A stretch of 64,000 bases of DNA, from contig NZ_PJOM01000003.1 of assembly GCF_002900965.1 (NCBI RefSeq), positions 372,001 to 436,000 of the forward strand, written 5' to 3'. The position numbers and the translations under genes were made by a program. The notes under the pieces are model-generated. The model saw only the letters and a program-made list of their open reading frames with translations. It had not been told where the DNA came from and searched no databases. Below, one piece after another: positions 24,232 to 32,242 of this stretch. How positions within the stretch are numbered: the stretch's first letter is position 1; each line of letters begins with the position of its first letter. Origin of the DNA: Pseudotabrizicola formosa (lineage in GTDB: Bacteria > Pseudomonadota > Alphaproteobacteria > Rhodobacterales > Rhodobacteraceae).

Positions 24232-25524
24232 ATGGCTCTGGACACCCAACCCGCCATCGCTGCCTATGAGGCACCCAAGAAAGACCTGTACGAGATGGGC
24301 GAGATGCCGCCCCTGGGCCATGTGCCGCGCCAGATGTATGCCTGGGCGATCCGGCGCGAGCGGCATGGCGAGCCGGAGGTGGCGATGCTGCAGGAGGTGG
24401 TGGACACCTGGACCATCGACAGCAATGAGGTGCTGGTGCTGGTGATGGCGGCGGGCATCAATTACAACGGCGTCTGGGCCGGGCTGGGCCAGCCGATCAG
24501 CCCGTTTGACGGGCACAAGCAGCCCTATCACATTGCCGGGTCGGATGCGTCGGGCATTGTCTGGGCGGTCGGCGACAAGGTGAAGCGCTGGAAGGTCGGG
24601 GATGAGGTGGTGATCCACTGCAATCAGGACGACGGCGATGATGAGGAATGCAACGGCGGCGATCCGATGTTTTCGCCCAGCCAGCGGATCTGGGGCTATG
24701 AGACGCCGGACGGGTCTTTCTCGCAATTCACCCGGGTGCAGGCGCAGCAGCTGATGCCGCGGCCCAAGCACCTGACATGGGAGGAATCGGCCTGCTATAC
24801 CCTGACCCTGGCCACTGCCTACCGGATGCTGTTCGGGCATGAGCCGCATGACCTGAAACCGGGGCAGAACGTGCTGGTCTGGGGGGCCTCGGGCGGCCTT
24901 GGGTCTTATGCGATCCAGCTGATCAACACGGCGGGGGCCAATGCGATTGGGGTGATCAGCGATGAGAGCAAGCGTGAATTCGTGATGTCGATGGGCGCCA
25001 AGGGCGTGATCAACCGCAATGATTTCAAGTGCTGGGGGCAGTTGCCCAAGGTGGGCAGCCCGGAATATGCGGTCTGGTTTGCCGAGGCGCGCCGCTTTGG
25101 CAAGGCGATCTGGGACATCACCGGCAAGGGTGTGAATGTCGATATGGTGTTCGAGCATCCGGGCGAGGCGACGTTTCCGGTGAGTTCCTTGGTGTGCAAG
25201 AAGGGCGGCATGGTGGTGATCTGTGCGGGCACCTCTGGCTTCAACTGCACCTTTGATGTGCGCTATATGTGGATGCATCAAAAGCGGTTGCAGGGCAGCC
25301 ATTTCGCGCATCTGAAACAGGCGGCGGCGGCCAACAAGCTGATGGTGGAACGGCGGCTGGACCCCTGCATGTCGGAAGTGTTCCCCTGGGCCGATCTGCC
25401 CAAAGCCCATACCAAGATGCTGCGCAACCAGCACAAGCCGGGGAATATGGCGGTGCTGGTGCAGGCCCCGGTGACGGGCTTGCGGACGTTTGACGATACG
25501 CTGGAGGCCAGCCGTCGAGGGTGA
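24232..25524 (+). CDS. ccr: Crotonyl-CoA carboxylase/reductase
   Basis: Ccr reductively carboxylates crotonyl-CoA with NADPH and CO2 to (2S)-ethylmalonyl-CoA, the committed step of the ethylmalonyl-CoA pathway. The 430-residue length equals the characterised enzymes. It is an MDR-family oxidoreductase with GINYNGVWAGLG and GSDASGIVWAVG in the N-terminal domain, the nucleotide motif VWGASGGLGSYAIQL and the CO2/CoA region GVNVDMVFEHPGEATFPVS. I use the ATG at 24232, which has GGAGG upstream. It opens with MALDTQPAIAAYEAPKKDLYE, the usual Ccr N-terminus. A large palindromic repeat follows the stop. Confidence 0.97.
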   Translation: MALDTQPAIAAYEAPKKDLYEMGEMPPLGHVPRQMYAWAIRRERHGEPEVAMLQEVVDTWTIDSNEVLVLVMAAGINYNGVWAGLGQPISPFDGHKQPYHIAGSDASGIVWAVGDKVKRWKVGDEVVIHCNQDDGDDEECNGGDPMFSPSQRIWGYETPDGSFSQFTRVQAQQLMPRPKHLTWEESACYTLTLATAYRMLFGHEPHDLKPGQNVLVWGASGGLGSYAIQLINTAGANAIGVISDESKREFVMSMGAKGVINRNDFKCWGQLPKVGSPEYAVWFAEARRFGKAIWDITGKGVNVDMVFEHPGEATFPVSSLVCKKGGMVVICAGTSGFNCTFDVRYMWMHQKRLQGSHFAHLKQAAAANKLMVERRLDPCMSEVFPWADLPKAHTKMLRNQHKPGNMAVLVQAPVTGLRTFDDTLEASRRG

Positions 25525-25548
25525 TGCGGGCGCATCCTGATGACGCGG

Positions 25549-25659
25549 GGCGGGGTGAACCCCGCCCTACAGGGTGAGGGTGCCGGGTTGGCAAGCGGTA
25601 GGGCGGGGTTCACCCCGCCTTTGGTGGCGCATGGCGGGGTGAACCCCGCCCTACCGCTT
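25549..25659. repeat. Three palindromic GC units, two forming a 27-bp inverted repeat
   Basis: The self-complementary unit GGCGGGGTgAACCCCGCC occurs at 25549-25566, 25602-25619 (reverse orientation) and 25633-25650. The second and third lie in a longer perfect inverted repeat: arms 25593-25619 and 25633-25659, 27 bp each, with a 13-base loop. It is placed 24 bp after ccr and may end ccr transcription. Its modular look suggests a REP/MITE-like element. Confidence 0.8.
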
Positions 25660-25747
25660 GGCGCAGGCGGGCCTGCGTTCTGGTTGGGCCGAGTTTTGCC
25701 GTGCTGTGCTCTGGTACAGCCCGGGCCTTGGGCTTATGGTCGCGCGC

Positions 25748-27292
25748 ATGAACACGCTCGCACGCGCCACGGCCGCATTGACCCTTTCCGACGATCAGGC
25801 CGAAGCGCATGACCGGGTGGCGGCGGATCTGTTGGCGGCGGGCATTGATCTGGTCCACGGCGGGCTGACGCCGCCGGGGGAGGGCAAGTCATCGGTGCTG
25901 GCCGTGATGGGCAAGGCGGGGTCTGGCAAGACCATGTTGCTCGCACAGCTGACCCGCGCGATGATCGAGGCGGGGGTCGAGATTGTCTCGGGCGATTATG
26001 AGGGCAAGCGGCGCAAGGAACGGCGGACGCTGGCGGTGCTGGCGCCGACCAACAAGGCGGCGTCGGTGCTGCGGATGCGCGGGGTGCCTGCCACCACGAT
26101 TCACCGCATTCTCTATACCCCGCTGTATGACCCGCAATATGAGAAGATTGCCGAATGGCTGACCGGGGTGGGGGACAGGCCGGTGATCGAGGATCTGCCC
26201 GATCTGGCGCTGGACCGGGCCTTTGCCTTTTATCAGCAGGTGGCCTCTATCCCCGGCGCTTTGGCGGCGGCGGGCCTGCGCGGGTCGGACTTCATCAAGG
26301 GCTGGAAACGGCGCGAAGAGCCGCTGGATGTGGGGTTCATCGACGAATCCTCGATGCTGGATGAGCGGCAGTTTGACGACCTGCGCGAGATTTTCCCGAC
26401 GCTGGTGCTGTTTGGCGATCCGGCACAGCTGGCCCCGGTGGGGCAATCGGGCTCGATGGTGTTTGACCGGCTGGGGGAGAGCAAGAAACTGATGCTGAGC
26501 CGGGTGCACCGGCAGGCACAGGACAATCCGATTCTGGATCTGGCGCATGCCCTGGCGGACCCGGATATCGGGTTTGACCGGTTTGAGCGGATGGTGGAGG
26601 AGGCGGCCAAGCGCGATGAGCGGGTGGTCTGGGCCGAACGGGTGGATGCCGACATGATGGCGCGCTCGCCAGCCCTCGTGTGGCGCAATGCGACGCGCAT
26701 CCGGCTGATCACCGCGTTCCGGGCGGCGCATGGTGCGCCGGATGATGCGCTGCTGCCCGGTGAGCCGCTGATTTGTGACGGGATCGAATTGCCCTTGAAG
26801 CATCGCAAGAAGCGGATTGATCTGGAGGCGCGGGGGCTGATCAAGGGGGCGCAGGTGATTTACCTTGGCCCCGGCAACCGGCCGGGCTTTGCCAAGATCC
26901 ATGTGGTGGGGGCCGAAGATCCGCAGGTATCGGCCGCCAGCATCATCAAGATCGAGCGGCCCGATGAGGATGAGCCGTTTATTGCGTCGGCCGCCACCAT
27001 GGGGGCGGCGTTTCTGCACGGGGCGGCGGTGACGATCCACAAGGCGCAAGGCAGCCAGTGGGAGAATGTGCAGGTGTTTGCGCCCGATCTCTTTGCCGCC
27101 GCACAGGCCGGACGGTCGGAGGCCGGGTTGCCGCTGTGGAAGCGGCTGGCCTATGTGGCGATCACCCGGGCGGAAAAGCGGCTGTTCTGGGTGGTGCGGG
27201 CGCGGCTGGCGCGGCCCTTGGGGCCGTTGGTGGTGGATGATCTGAAGCCGGCGAGTGTGCCGCTGACGCTGAGTGCGCAAGCGGACGGCTAG
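25748..27292 (+). CDS. RecD-like ATP-dependent DNA helicase (superfamily 1)
   Basis: The 514-residue protein has SF1B helicase motifs: Walker A GKAGSGKT at 55-62, motif Ia APTNKAASVLR, motif II FIDESSMLD, motif III LFGDPAQLAPVG, motif V TIHKAQGSQW and motif VI YVAITRAEKR. This matches the RecD/UvrD-C-type helicases that occur alone, without RecB or RecC. It lacks RecD2's N-terminal helix-hairpin-helix extension. The ATG at 25748 gives the natural start. It stands alone, and its cellular job in DNA repair or replication is inferred from the fold only. Confidence 0.9.
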   Translation: MNTLARATAALTLSDDQAEAHDRVAADLLAAGIDLVHGGLTPPGEGKSSVLAVMGKAGSGKTMLLAQLTRAMIEAGVEIVSGDYEGKRRKERRTLAVLAPTNKAASVLRMRGVPATTIHRILYTPLYDPQYEKIAEWLTGVGDRPVIEDLPDLALDRAFAFYQQVASIPGALAAAGLRGSDFIKGWKRREEPLDVGFIDESSMLDERQFDDLREIFPTLVLFGDPAQLAPVGQSGSMVFDRLGESKKLMLSRVHRQAQDNPILDLAHALADPDIGFDRFERMVEEAAKRDERVVWAERVDADMMARSPALVWRNATRIRLITAFRAAHGAPDDALLPGEPLICDGIELPLKHRKKRIDLEARGLIKGAQVIYLGPGNRPGFAKIHVVGAEDPQVSAASIIKIERPDEDEPFIASAATMGAAFLHGAAVTIHKAQGSQWENVQVFAPDLFAAAQAGRSEAGLPLWKRLAYVAITRAEKRLFWVVRARLARPLGPLVVDDLKPASVPLTLSAQADG

Positions 27293-27349
27293 GCCCTTTT
27301 CCCCACGCCCCCCGCGCGCTAGGGTGCGGGGCAAGGACAGGAGGCCCCC

Positions 27350-27586
27350 ATGCGCTGCGTATTCGTTCAGTTCCGCTGCATCCCCGGCAAGACCTATGAG
27401 GTGGCCAGCGCCATCTGGGACCGTGAGGTGGTGTCGGAGATGTATTCGACCAGCGGCGAATATGATCTGATGGCCAAGGTCTATATCCCGGATGAGGAAG
27501 ACGTGGGCCAGTATCTGAATGCCGCGCTGTTTGACATTGTCGGCATCAGCCGCACCCTGACCACCATGACCTTCCGGACCTTCTGA
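27350..27586 (+). CDS. Stand-alone Lrp/AsnC ligand-binding (RAM) domain protein
   Basis: The 78-residue protein consists only of the RAM domain of Lrp/AsnC regulators, with VFVQFRCIPGKTYEVASAI and TSGEYDLMAKVYIPD. No DNA-binding HTH is present. Such proteins bind amino acids or small effectors and form octamers; some modulate full-length partners. GGAGG precedes the ATG at 27350. It lies before the glutathionylspermidine-synthase-like gene on the same strand, separated by 85 bp. Confidence 0.88.
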   Translation: MRCVFVQFRCIPGKTYEVASAIWDREVVSEMYSTSGEYDLMAKVYIPDEEDVGQYLNAALFDIVGISRTLTTMTFRTF

Positions 27587-27671
27587 GCGGACATATCGAC
27601 ACGGATGCGTCAGGCCGGGTTGCCGGGGCGCGTCCGCGCCGCCATATGAAGGGCGACCAGAGGAGAGAGAT

Positions 27672-28853
27672 TTGGACCGTATTTCCGTGCCTGAACGCCC
27701 GGAGTGGCGTGCGAAGGCGGCAGAGCTTGGCTTTACCTTCGCCGATATGCATGGCGAGCCCTATTGGGACGAAAGCAGCGCCTACAGCTTTTCGCTGGAA
27801 GAGATCGAGGGGCGCATCGAAGACCCCTGCACCGAGCTGCACGCCATGTGCCGCGAGGCGGTGGCCCGCGTGCTGGCCGATGAGGCGCTGATGGAGCGGA
27901 TGGGCCTGCCGCGCCTGCGCTGGGACTTCATCCGCGACAGCTTTGAGGCGGGGGAGCCGGAGGTCTATGGCCGGTTCGATCTGGCCTATGATGGCAAGGG
28001 TCCGGCCAAGCTGCTGGAATACAATGCCGATACGCCGACATCGCTGTATGAGAGCGCCAGTTTCCAGTGGCTGTGGTATGAGGATCAGCTGGCGGCGCGG
28101 GTGCTGCCCGAGGGGTCGGACCAGTTCAACCGGTTGCATGAGGCGCTGGTGGAGCGGTTTGCCGAGATCTTTCCGGCCGACACCGACCTGCATTTTGCCG
28201 CGATGGCGGGTGCGCCCGAGGATTATGCCACGGTGGAAACCATGGCCTGGGCCGCGCGAGAGGCCGGGATGGGGGCGCATTACACCGACCTTGAGAAGAT
28301 CGGGATCAGCGAAGAGGGCCAGTTCACCGATGCCGAGGACCGGGTGATCGGCACGCTGTTCAAGCTCTACCCCTGGGAAGACCTGTTTGCCGATGAGTTT
28401 TCGGCGCATCTGGCCAGCGCGCAGTGCCGCTTCATCGAGCCGCCCTGGAAGGCGCTTTTGTCGAACAAGGCCATTCTGCCGGTGTTGTGGCAGATGTTTC
28501 CGGGCCATCCGAACCTGCTGCCCGCGTTTTTTGCCGATGACACCAAGGGGCTGGCCGATGCCGCGCATCTGATGCTGGCGGGCCATGTGACCAAGCCGAT
28601 CTTTTCGCGCGAGGGGGCGTCGGTGACGATTACCGCGCAGGGCCGCGTGCTGGAGCGCGCGGCCAACCGCGCCTATGACCGGCATCCGATGATCGTGCAG
28701 GCCTATGCGCCCTTGCCGGTGATGGGGGGCTTTCGCCCGGTGATCGGGGCCTGGGTTGTCGGGGAAACCTGCGTGGGGCTGGGCGTGCGCGAAGACCGCC
28801 AGCTTATCACGCAAGACCTGTCGCGGTTCAAGCCGCATTTCATTGAGGGGTAG
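27672..28853 (+). CDS. Glutathionylspermidine synthase-like ATP-grasp ligase
   Basis: The 393-residue protein is the ATP-grasp C-N ligase domain of glutathionylspermidine synthases, without the amidase domain. It has RWDFIRDSFEAGEPEVYGRFD, EYNADTPTSLYESASFQW and the C-terminal ERAANRAYDRHPMIVQAYAPL. Its substrate here is unknown. The relatives YgiC and YjfC of E. coli also lack clear spermidine activity. Translation starts at the TTG at 27672 preceded by AGGAGAG. It is followed 4 bp later by a DUF1190 lipoprotein gene, the same conserved pairing as ygiB-ygiC and yjfM-yjfC. Confidence 0.9.
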   Translation: MDRISVPERPEWRAKAAELGFTFADMHGEPYWDESSAYSFSLEEIEGRIEDPCTELHAMCREAVARVLADEALMERMGLPRLRWDFIRDSFEAGEPEVYGRFDLAYDGKGPAKLLEYNADTPTSLYESASFQWLWYEDQLAARVLPEGSDQFNRLHEALVERFAEIFPADTDLHFAAMAGAPEDYATVETMAWAAREAGMGAHYTDLEKIGISEEGQFTDAEDRVIGTLFKLYPWEDLFADEFSAHLASAQCRFIEPPWKALLSNKAILPVLWQMFPGHPNLLPAFFADDTKGLADAAHLMLAGHVTKPIFSREGASVTITAQGRVLERAANRAYDRHPMIVQAYAPLPVMGGFRPVIGAWVVGETCVGLGVREDRQLITQDLSRFKPHFIEG

Positions 28854-28857
28854 AGCC

Positions 28858-29430
28858 ATGAAACGATCACGCGCGGTATCGCTGGGGATTCTGGGGGCAG
28901 CCGCCTTTGGGCTGGCCGCCTGCCAGCAGGAAGAACAGACCGATGCGGCCGCCTTTCCGGACAAGGAAAGCTGCATGGCGGCGGCGGCGCAGGGTGGCTG
29001 GTTCACCCGCGAGGATTGCGAAACCACCTTTGCCGAGGCGCTGGCCGTTCATGCCGAAACGGCCCCCCGCTATGAAAGCCAGGAGCTGTGTGAGCAAGAG
29101 CACGGGGCCGGAAATTGCGGTGGCGATGCGGCGGCGGGGTCGGGCGGGGGCGGCAGCATCTTCATGCCGCTGCTTGCCGGTTACCTGATCGGGCAGGCGC
29201 TGGGCGGCGGGCGCGCGATGGCGCAGCCGGTGGTGCCAAAGGCGGGCGGCGGTTATGCGACGCCGACCGGCGGCACCCAGCTTTCACGGCTGAATTCGAC
29301 CGGCAAGATGGGTACCACGGCCTTTGCCAAGGGCCCGACCACCGCAGGCCAGCCGCCGATGACACGGGCGGCGGTGGCCAGCCGGGGCGGCTTTGGCGGA
29401 TCGGCGGCAACGCGGTCGGTGGGCAGCTGA
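28858..29430 (+). CDS. DUF1190 lipoprotein (YgiB/YjfM-like)
   Basis: The 190-residue product has a lipobox (FGLAAC, Cys22). The mature region has four Cys residues (KESCMAAA, REDCETT, ELCEQE, GNCGGD). A hydrophobic SIFMPLLAGYLIGQALGGG stretch follows, then a low-complexity Gly/Ser/Thr tail. This is the DUF1190 pattern. It is cotranscribed with the ATP-grasp ligase 4 bp upstream. The pair recurs in many proteobacteria, so the ligase may modify this protein or another envelope peptide; that is inference. A strong terminator follows. Confidence 0.88.
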   Translation: MKRSRAVSLGILGAAAFGLAACQQEEQTDAAAFPDKESCMAAAAQGGWFTREDCETTFAEALAVHAETAPRYESQELCEQEHGAGNCGGDAAAGSGGGGSIFMPLLAGYLIGQALGGGRAMAQPVVPKAGGGYATPTGGTQLSRLNSTGKMGTTAFAKGPTTAGQPPMTRAAVASRGGFGGSAATRSVGS

Positions 29431-29432
29431 CG

Positions 29433-29461
29433 AAAAAGGGGGGCGCTTTGCCCCCCTTTTT
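29433..29461. terminator. Bidirectional terminator
   Basis: AAAAAGGGGGGC (29433-29444) pairs perfectly with GCCCCCCTTTTT (29450-29461) around a 5-base loop. A and T runs suit termination of both the DUF1190 gene and the convergent gabD. Confidence 0.93.
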
Positions 29462-29494
29462 GTTGGTTCAGATGCTGCGTTTGCGATCTTTGGG

Positions 29495-30973
29495 TCAGAT
29501 CGACAGGCAGATGTATTTCAGTTCCATGTAGTCATCCATCCCGTGGTGGCTGCCTTCGCGGCCAAGGCCGGATTGCTTGACGCCGCCAAAAGGCGCGACT
29601 TCGGTGCTGATGATGCCGGTGTTCACGCCGACGATGCCGTATTCCAGCGCCTCTTGCACGCGGGTGATGCGGCCGATGTCGCGGCTGTAGAAATAGCTGG
29701 CAAGGCCGAAGATGGTGTCATTGGCCTTGGCCACCACTTCTTCCTCGGTGTCGAACTTGAACAAGGGGGCCAGGGGGCCGAAGGTTTCTTCGGTGGTCAC
29801 CAGCATCTGATCGGTGACGCCGGTCAGGATGGTGGGTTCAAAGAAATTGCCGCCGAGTGCGTGGCGCTTGCCGCCGGTCTCAACCTTGGCCCCTTTGGCG
29901 GTGGCGTCGGCAATATGTTCCTCGACCTTTTCGATCGCGGCGGCGTTGATCAGCGGGCCGAACTGCACGTCTTCGGTCAGCCCGTCGCCGACGCGGGTTT
30001 TGGCGACGGCGGCCTGCAGTTTGGCGGCGAAGGCATCATAGACCCCGGCCTGCACATAGATGCGGTTGGCGCAGACGCAGGTCTGGCCGTTGTTGCGGAA
30101 TTTCGACATCATGGCCCCCGCCACGGCGGCATCAAGATCGGCGTCGTCAAACACGATGAAGGGCGCGTTGCCGCCCAGTTCCATCGAGCATTTCATCACC
30201 TGTTCCGCGGCCTGACGCAGCAGGATGCGGCCCACTTCCGTGCTGCCGGTGAAGGTGAGTTTGCGCACGATGGGGTTTTCGCAGAATTCCTTGCCGATGT
30301 CGGAGGATTTCTTCGAGGTGATGATAGACAGGATGCCCTTGGGCAGGCCCGCGCGTTCGCCCAAGACCGCCATGGCAAGCGCCGAAAGCGGGGTTTCGGC
30401 GGCGGGGCGGGCGACGAAGCCGCAGCCGGCGGCAAGCGCCGGGCCAGCCTTGCGGGTGATCATCGCGTTGGGGAAGTTCCATGGGGTGATGGAGCCGACC
30501 ACGCCGATGGGTTGCTTGAGCACGGTGATGCGCTTGTCGCGCTGATGGCCGGGGACGGTTTCACCATAGACGCGCTTGGCCTCTTCGCCGAACCATTCGA
30601 TGAAGCTGGCACCATAAGCGACCTCGCCCTTGGCCTCGGCCAGGGGTTTGCCCATTTCGGCGGTGAGGATGGTGCCGAGGTCATCCTGGTTTTCCATCAT
30701 CAGCTCGAACCATTTGCGCATGATCTGCGCGCGTTCCTTGGCGGGGCGGGCGGCCCAGTCTTTCATGGCATGGTTGGCGGCGTCGATGGCGCGGGCGGTT
30801 TCGGCCCGGCCAAGATTGGGCACCTGGGCGATTTCGTCGCCGCGTGCGGGGTTGATGACGGCGAAGGTCGCGCCATCATCGGCGTCGATCCACTCGCCTG
30901 CGACATAGGCTTTGGTGGCAAGCAGGGTCGGGTCTTTCAACAGCGACGCCAGATCGGTCACGGAATCGAGCAT
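29495..30973 (-). CDS. gabD: Succinate-semialdehyde dehydrogenase (NADP+)
   Basis: GabD oxidises succinate semialdehyde to succinate, feeding the TCA cycle. The 492-residue aldehyde dehydrogenase has the nucleotide-binding TPWNFP and FTGSTEVGR motifs, the general-base Glu in MELGGNAP and the catalytic Cys in NNGQTCVCANR. The second Cys two residues on (CVC) is typical of SSADH, where it serves as a redox switch. The C-terminal GGVKQSGLGREGS is typical. GGAGG precedes the ATG. A 15-bp palindrome lies 25-39 bp upstream of the start. No gabT is in the window. Confidence 0.93.
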   Translation of the reverse strand: MLDSVTDLASLLKDPTLLATKAYVAGEWIDADDGATFAVINPARGDEIAQVPNLGRAETARAIDAANHAMKDWAARPAKERAQIMRKWFELMMENQDDLGTILTAEMGKPLAEAKGEVAYGASFIEWFGEEAKRVYGETVPGHQRDKRITVLKQPIGVVGSITPWNFPNAMITRKAGPALAAGCGFVARPAAETPLSALAMAVLGERAGLPKGILSIITSKKSSDIGKEFCENPIVRKLTFTGSTEVGRILLRQAAEQVMKCSMELGGNAPFIVFDDADLDAAVAGAMMSKFRNNGQTCVCANRIYVQAGVYDAFAAKLQAAVAKTRVGDGLTEDVQFGPLINAAAIEKVEEHIADATAKGAKVETGGKRHALGGNFFEPTILTGVTDQMLVTTEETFGPLAPLFKFDTEEEVVAKANDTIFGLASYFYSRDIGRITRVQEALEYGIVGVNTGIISTEVAPFGGVKQSGLGREGSHHGMDDYMELKYICLSI

Positions 30974-30997
30974 GGGGGCCTCCTATTTCGGTTTGAA

Positions 30998-31012
30998 CCA
31001 TGCAAAGCATGG
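30998..31012. promoter_or_regulatory. Palindrome CCATGC-AAA-GCATGG upstream of gabD
   Basis: CCATGC (30998-31003) and GCATGG (31007-31012) are perfect 6-bp arms with a 3-base spacer, within the gabD leader. It may be an operator or a small hairpin in the messenger. Confidence 0.4.
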
Positions 31013-31054
31013 CGGGGGCGGCCTGTCCAGTTCGGAGCGGGGTCTGGCCTGGAT

Positions 31055-31066
31055 ATTTGATCAAAT
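31055..31066. promoter_or_regulatory. 12-bp palindrome ATTTGATCAAAT
   Basis: A perfect 12-bp A/T-rich palindrome is set in GC-rich DNA in the gap between the divergent gabD and alpha/beta hydrolase genes, 13-24 bp before the hydrolase start. It could serve either gene. Confidence 0.4.
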
Positions 31067-31078
31067 CGGGGTGGAACA

Positions 31079-31858
31079 GTGGAGTTTGCAAGCGAGGCGG
31101 ACCGGGCCTATGCCAATGGTGCCTTCATTCCGGGCGCGGAGGGGTTTGTGCCGCGCTGGCGGGCAGAGGCGGCGGCGTTCCGGGCGGGGATGCGGGGCGA
31201 GCTGGATGTGGCCTATGGACCGGGGGCGCGGCAGCGGTTTGATCTGTTTCTGCCGGAGGGCCCCCCGCGCGGCGCGCTGGTGTTTGTGCATGGCGGCTAT
31301 TGGCTGGATTTTGACCGGGGCGACTGGTCGCATCTGGCGGCGGGCGCGGTGGCGCGGGGCTGGGCCTGTGCGATGCCATCCTACACGCTGGCACCCGAGG
31401 CGCGGATTGCGCAGATGACGGTGGAGATCCGGGCGGCGGTGCGGGCGGTGGCGGCGCGGGTGGCGGGGCCAATGGTGGTGACGGGGCATTCGGCGGGCGG
31501 GCATCTGGCGGCGCGGATGGCTTGCGGGGATGGGCCAGAGCTGGCGCGGGTGGTGCCGATTTCGCCGCTGGCGGATCTGCGGCCGCTGATGGCAACGGAC
31601 ATGAACGCAAGGCTGCGGCTGGATGCTGCGGAGGCTTTGGCGGAAAGCCCGGCGCTGTTGCGTCCGCGTGCGGGGGTGGGCTGCCATGTCTGGGTCGGCG
31701 GGCAGGAGCGGCCCGCGTTTCTGTGGCAGGCGCGGGTGCTGGCAGAGAACTGGGCCTGCCCCTGGACGGTGGAGGGCGGGCGGCATCATTTTGACGTGAT
31801 CGACGGGCTGTGCGACCCCGGGTCTGCGCTGATGGCGGCCTGTCTGGACGGGATCTAG
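31079..31858 (+). CDS. Alpha/beta hydrolase, kynurenine formamidase-like
   Basis: The 259-residue cytoplasmic protein has the oxyanion-hole motif HGGYW, typical of the HSL/BD-FAE and kynurenine formamidase group. The nucleophile elbow is GHSAGGHLA, an acidic residue follows later, and the catalytic His is in GGRHHFDVIDGL. A kynurenine formamidase role would fit, but no other kyn gene is near, so substrate is open. Translation probably starts at the GTG at 31079. It diverges from gabD. Confidence 0.85.
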   Translation: MEFASEADRAYANGAFIPGAEGFVPRWRAEAAAFRAGMRGELDVAYGPGARQRFDLFLPEGPPRGALVFVHGGYWLDFDRGDWSHLAAGAVARGWACAMPSYTLAPEARIAQMTVEIRAAVRAVAARVAGPMVVTGHSAGGHLAARMACGDGPELARVVPISPLADLRPLMATDMNARLRLDAAEALAESPALLRPRAGVGCHVWVGGQERPAFLWQARVLAENWACPWTVEGGRHHFDVIDGLCDPGSALMAACLDGI

Positions 31859-31871
31859 GCAGGAGGCCCGA

Positions 31872-32201
31872 TCAGGAGTTGGCGTTCATGCGTTCGATAT
31901 AGGCGCGCATTTCCTCGGCCTCGTGCCGCGCGTCGCGCAGGCCACCCATCGCGGCGCGCAGCTCTGCCTCGGTCTGGGCGATCTGGTTCATCAGCTCGGC
32001 TTCGCGCTGTTCCAGATAGATGATCGCCTGATCGCGGGTTTCTTCGGCATCGTGCAGCATCGAGGACAGGCGGTCCATCTCGCTCATGTCGCCGCCGGGG
32101 ACGCGGGCAAAGCGGTGCATGATCCAGTGCGAGAACCACCCCAGGGCAAAGGCCGCCATCAGGATGATGGCCGTGACGATGATGAATTCGGTGCGGTTCA
32201 T
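31872..32201 (-). CDS. Membrane-anchored coiled-coil protein
   Basis: The 109-residue product has one N-terminal membrane helix (residues 5-25) and then a long charged coiled coil (residues 38-108) rich in Glu, Arg and Ala. The pattern is typical of a small scaffold protein. No enzymatic motif is present and I know no family name. It lies 41 bp downstream of the large OmpA-type gene in the same orientation, so a joint envelope role is possible. Confidence 0.75.
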   Translation of the reverse strand: MNRTEFIIVTAIILMAAFALGWFSHWIMHRFARVPGGDMSEMDRLSSMLHDAEETRDQAIIYLEQREAELMNQIAQTEAELRAAMGGLRDARHEAEEMRAYIERMNANS

Positions 32202-32242
32202 GCGGTCTGCTTCATGGGGGGCAAGGGCCTGACACCTTTGGC

